Assembly (NCBI GenBank): GCA_025782575.1
Contig: JALGYY010000028.1
Span: forward strand, 90,247 to 154,246
Source: a bacterium
GTDB lineage: Bacteria > Orphanbacterota > Orphanbacteria > Orphanbacterales > Orphanbacteraceae
Reading direction: 5' to 3'
DNA: 64,000 nt
How positions within the stretch are numbered: the stretch's first letter is position 1; every line of letters starts with the position of its first letter. This document shows, piece after piece, positions 62,909-64,000 of the stretch. The position numbers and the translations under genes were made by a program. The notes beneath the pieces are model-generated. The model saw only the letters and a program-made list of their open reading frames with translations. It was not told where the DNA came from and searched no databases.

Positions 62909-64000
62909 CTACCGCAAGACGACCGTCTTCTTCGTTACGATCTCTCCTCCAGCCTTGAGCCTGACGAAATAGATACCACTTCCGACCCTCTCCCCAGACT
63001 GGTTCTGGCCATTCCACTGGATCGTATATCGTCCTGCGAGTTTCGGCCCCGAGGCCAGGGTTCTCACAAGTCGGCCCTGGACGGAATAGACGTCGAGCTG
63101 AGTACTTGTGTTCGAAGGGAGACCGTATGAGATGGTGAGCGAAGAGCCGCTACCGTCACCCTGCCAGATACTGAGAGAGACATCCGTCAGATCTGCCGCC
63201 TTGGAGGGATCCGGATTATCATACGTCTGGTACAGACCGCGCGATACCAGCAGGAAATCCCGCGTCTTCCCAGAGGGTACAGGGGGAGCATCGAATGTCA
63301 GTAGTATGCTCTCTCCCGTCTCAAGAACGACACCGCTCTCATCCACTTCGGTAAGATTGTCCGAAACGTTCTTCAGCACCGAATGAGTCGCCGACCGCAC
63401 TTGCAGAGTCTCAACTACGACCGGATCTTGCGAGTCCCACACGAAGCTTACATCCGCCAGATCGTGTTTCGCGGTCCAGAAGAGCCTGATCCGAGGATCC
63501 GCTCGAAGGTTGTCGAGCTCTCCGGAAAGGTCTGTGATGTGAGAAGAGAAATTTTCCCGAGGATGGACCGCCTCGATCTCCCGCCAGCCACTGGCAGCGG
63601 CCGAATCGGGAACCTGTACGCGAATGGAGGGTTCTGCTTTTTGCCGGTTATTCTGGTTCAGTTCTCCGGTACAATGCTCGCTTACTTTTCCAAGCGGCCT
63701 CACAAAGTCACCCGGATCGAAGGTAAGCTCCAGGAAGTCGCCCACATCACCGGCATAGTAGTCCGGTGTGCCGGTTCTAAGGAGTGTCCCGACATCAGCC
63801 CCCACTTTGTCTCTTACCGAGAGCGGTTCTTTTTGGTCCCTGTATGTCAGGAGCCGGCCGGCTCCATCCCGGGTGAGCTGAATCCGGTCCGTCACAAAGG
63901 AGCTGTCACCCGAGCCGGAGAGGATCGTATTATCCTGGGCGAAGTCGGATCCGTTCCAGACATAGACATACGGGCAGCCTCCACCGCCGCCACAGTTGTT
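62909..64000 (-). CDS. Secreted protein with FlgD/T9SS-like C-terminal domain (5' end outside window)
   Basis: Open on the minus strand to the window edge: at least 363 residues with the N-terminus missing (an internal ATG at 63895 is not the real start). Near the edge it reads NNCGGGGGCPYVYVWNGSDF and then QDNTILSGSGDSSFVTDRIQ, a Gly-Cys-rich segment typical of large surface proteins of Eisenbacteria-type genomes. The middle is beta-rich. The end is a FlgD/T9SS-type domain (YSVQGRLVRTLASGPKLAG, IQWNGQNQSGERVGSGIYFV, KKTVVLR), like those at 41130 and 45055. Function unknown; surface location likely. Confidence 0.75.
   Translation of the reverse strand, partial: NNCGGGGGCPYVYVWNGSDFAQDNTILSGSGDSSFVTDRIQLTRDGAGRLLTYRDQKEPLSVRDKVGADVGTLLRTGTPDYYAGDVGDFLELTFDPGDFVRPLGKVSEHCTGELNQNNRQKAEPSIRVQVPDSAAASGWREIEAVHPRENFSSHITDLSGELDNLRADPRIRLFWTAKHDLADVSFVWDSQDPVVVETLQVRSATHSVLKNVSDNLTEVDESGVVLETGESILLTFDAPPVPSGKTRDFLLVSRGLYQTYDNPDPSKAADLTDVSLSIWQGDGSGSSLTISYGLPSNTSTQLDVYSVQGRLVRTLASGPKLAGRYTIQWNGQNQSGERVGSGIYFVRLKAGGEIVTKKTVVLR

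Overview
This is a high-GC bacterial chromosome segment (high-50s percent G+C by eye; not computed). It is probably from an uncultured Gram-negative lineage of the FCB/Eisenbacteria-Krumholzibacteria type. Evidence: a TonB receptor and a TolC-type channel imply an outer membrane. Three secreted proteins end in the same FlgD/T9SS-like C-terminal domain. A CotH-kinase protein, a very short ATP synthase epsilon subunit and an archaeal-type ProS are present. No rRNA, tRNA, CRISPR array or intact transposase was recognised. The taxonomic guess is inference.

Layout. 1-4.7 kb: edge-truncated CotH-like secreted protein, then a minus-strand unit of a VOC protein, a nucleotide-translocase-like carrier with HEAT repeats and a cNMP-binding protein. 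4.9-12.6 kb: storage and energy metabolism with Ppx/GppA, PPK1 and PPK2 (polyphosphate), a CstA-type transporter and GlgC. 12.7-16.5 kb: TerB/J-domain protein, secreted esterase lipoprotein, PLD-like protein and an RsbU-type phosphatase. 16.6-23.8 kb: a complete F-type ATP synthase operon.

24-34 kb is the most interesting region. A lipoprotein and a PAS-LuxR regulator with a Cys cluster precede an 18-bp perfect palindrome. Then comes a long, mostly overlapping gene series: a monoheme-cytochrome/outer-membrane-barrel fusion of Cyc2-like architecture, a type-1 copper cupredoxin, a GltD-like FAD/4Fe-4S oxidoreductase, a Rieske protein, split cytochrome b (b6 and subunit-IV types), an octaheme cytochrome c and a monoheme cytochrome c. 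Together they could carry electrons from the outer membrane through copper and c-type carriers into a quinone-linked Rieske/cytochrome b complex, with the FAD protein linking to NAD(P)H.

34-41 kb is a nickel/cobalt resistance operon: an RcnR-type repressor with its likely operator inside its own promoter, then outer-membrane channel, adaptor, HME-RND pump and NicO/RcnA-type exporter. 41-45 kb is a cobalamin uptake locus on the minus strand: a cobalamin riboswitch, a BtuB-like receptor and a translationally coupled YncE-like beta-propeller resembling Bacteroides BtuG in context.

45-64 kb carries secreted proteins (a degenerate gingipain-like protein and a zinc-phospholipase-like/barrel fusion), an M19 dipeptidase, a dicarboxylate symporter, an unrecognised conserved protein, a LamG-like/TPR protein with a HAD phosphatase, Trm112-like and ProS genes, a frameshifted HNH endonuclease, an orphan histidine kinase and an edge-truncated surface protein. 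Three copies of a palindromic GGGGACACAATACG element lie in intergenic DNA at 23.8, 41.1 and 60.2 kb.
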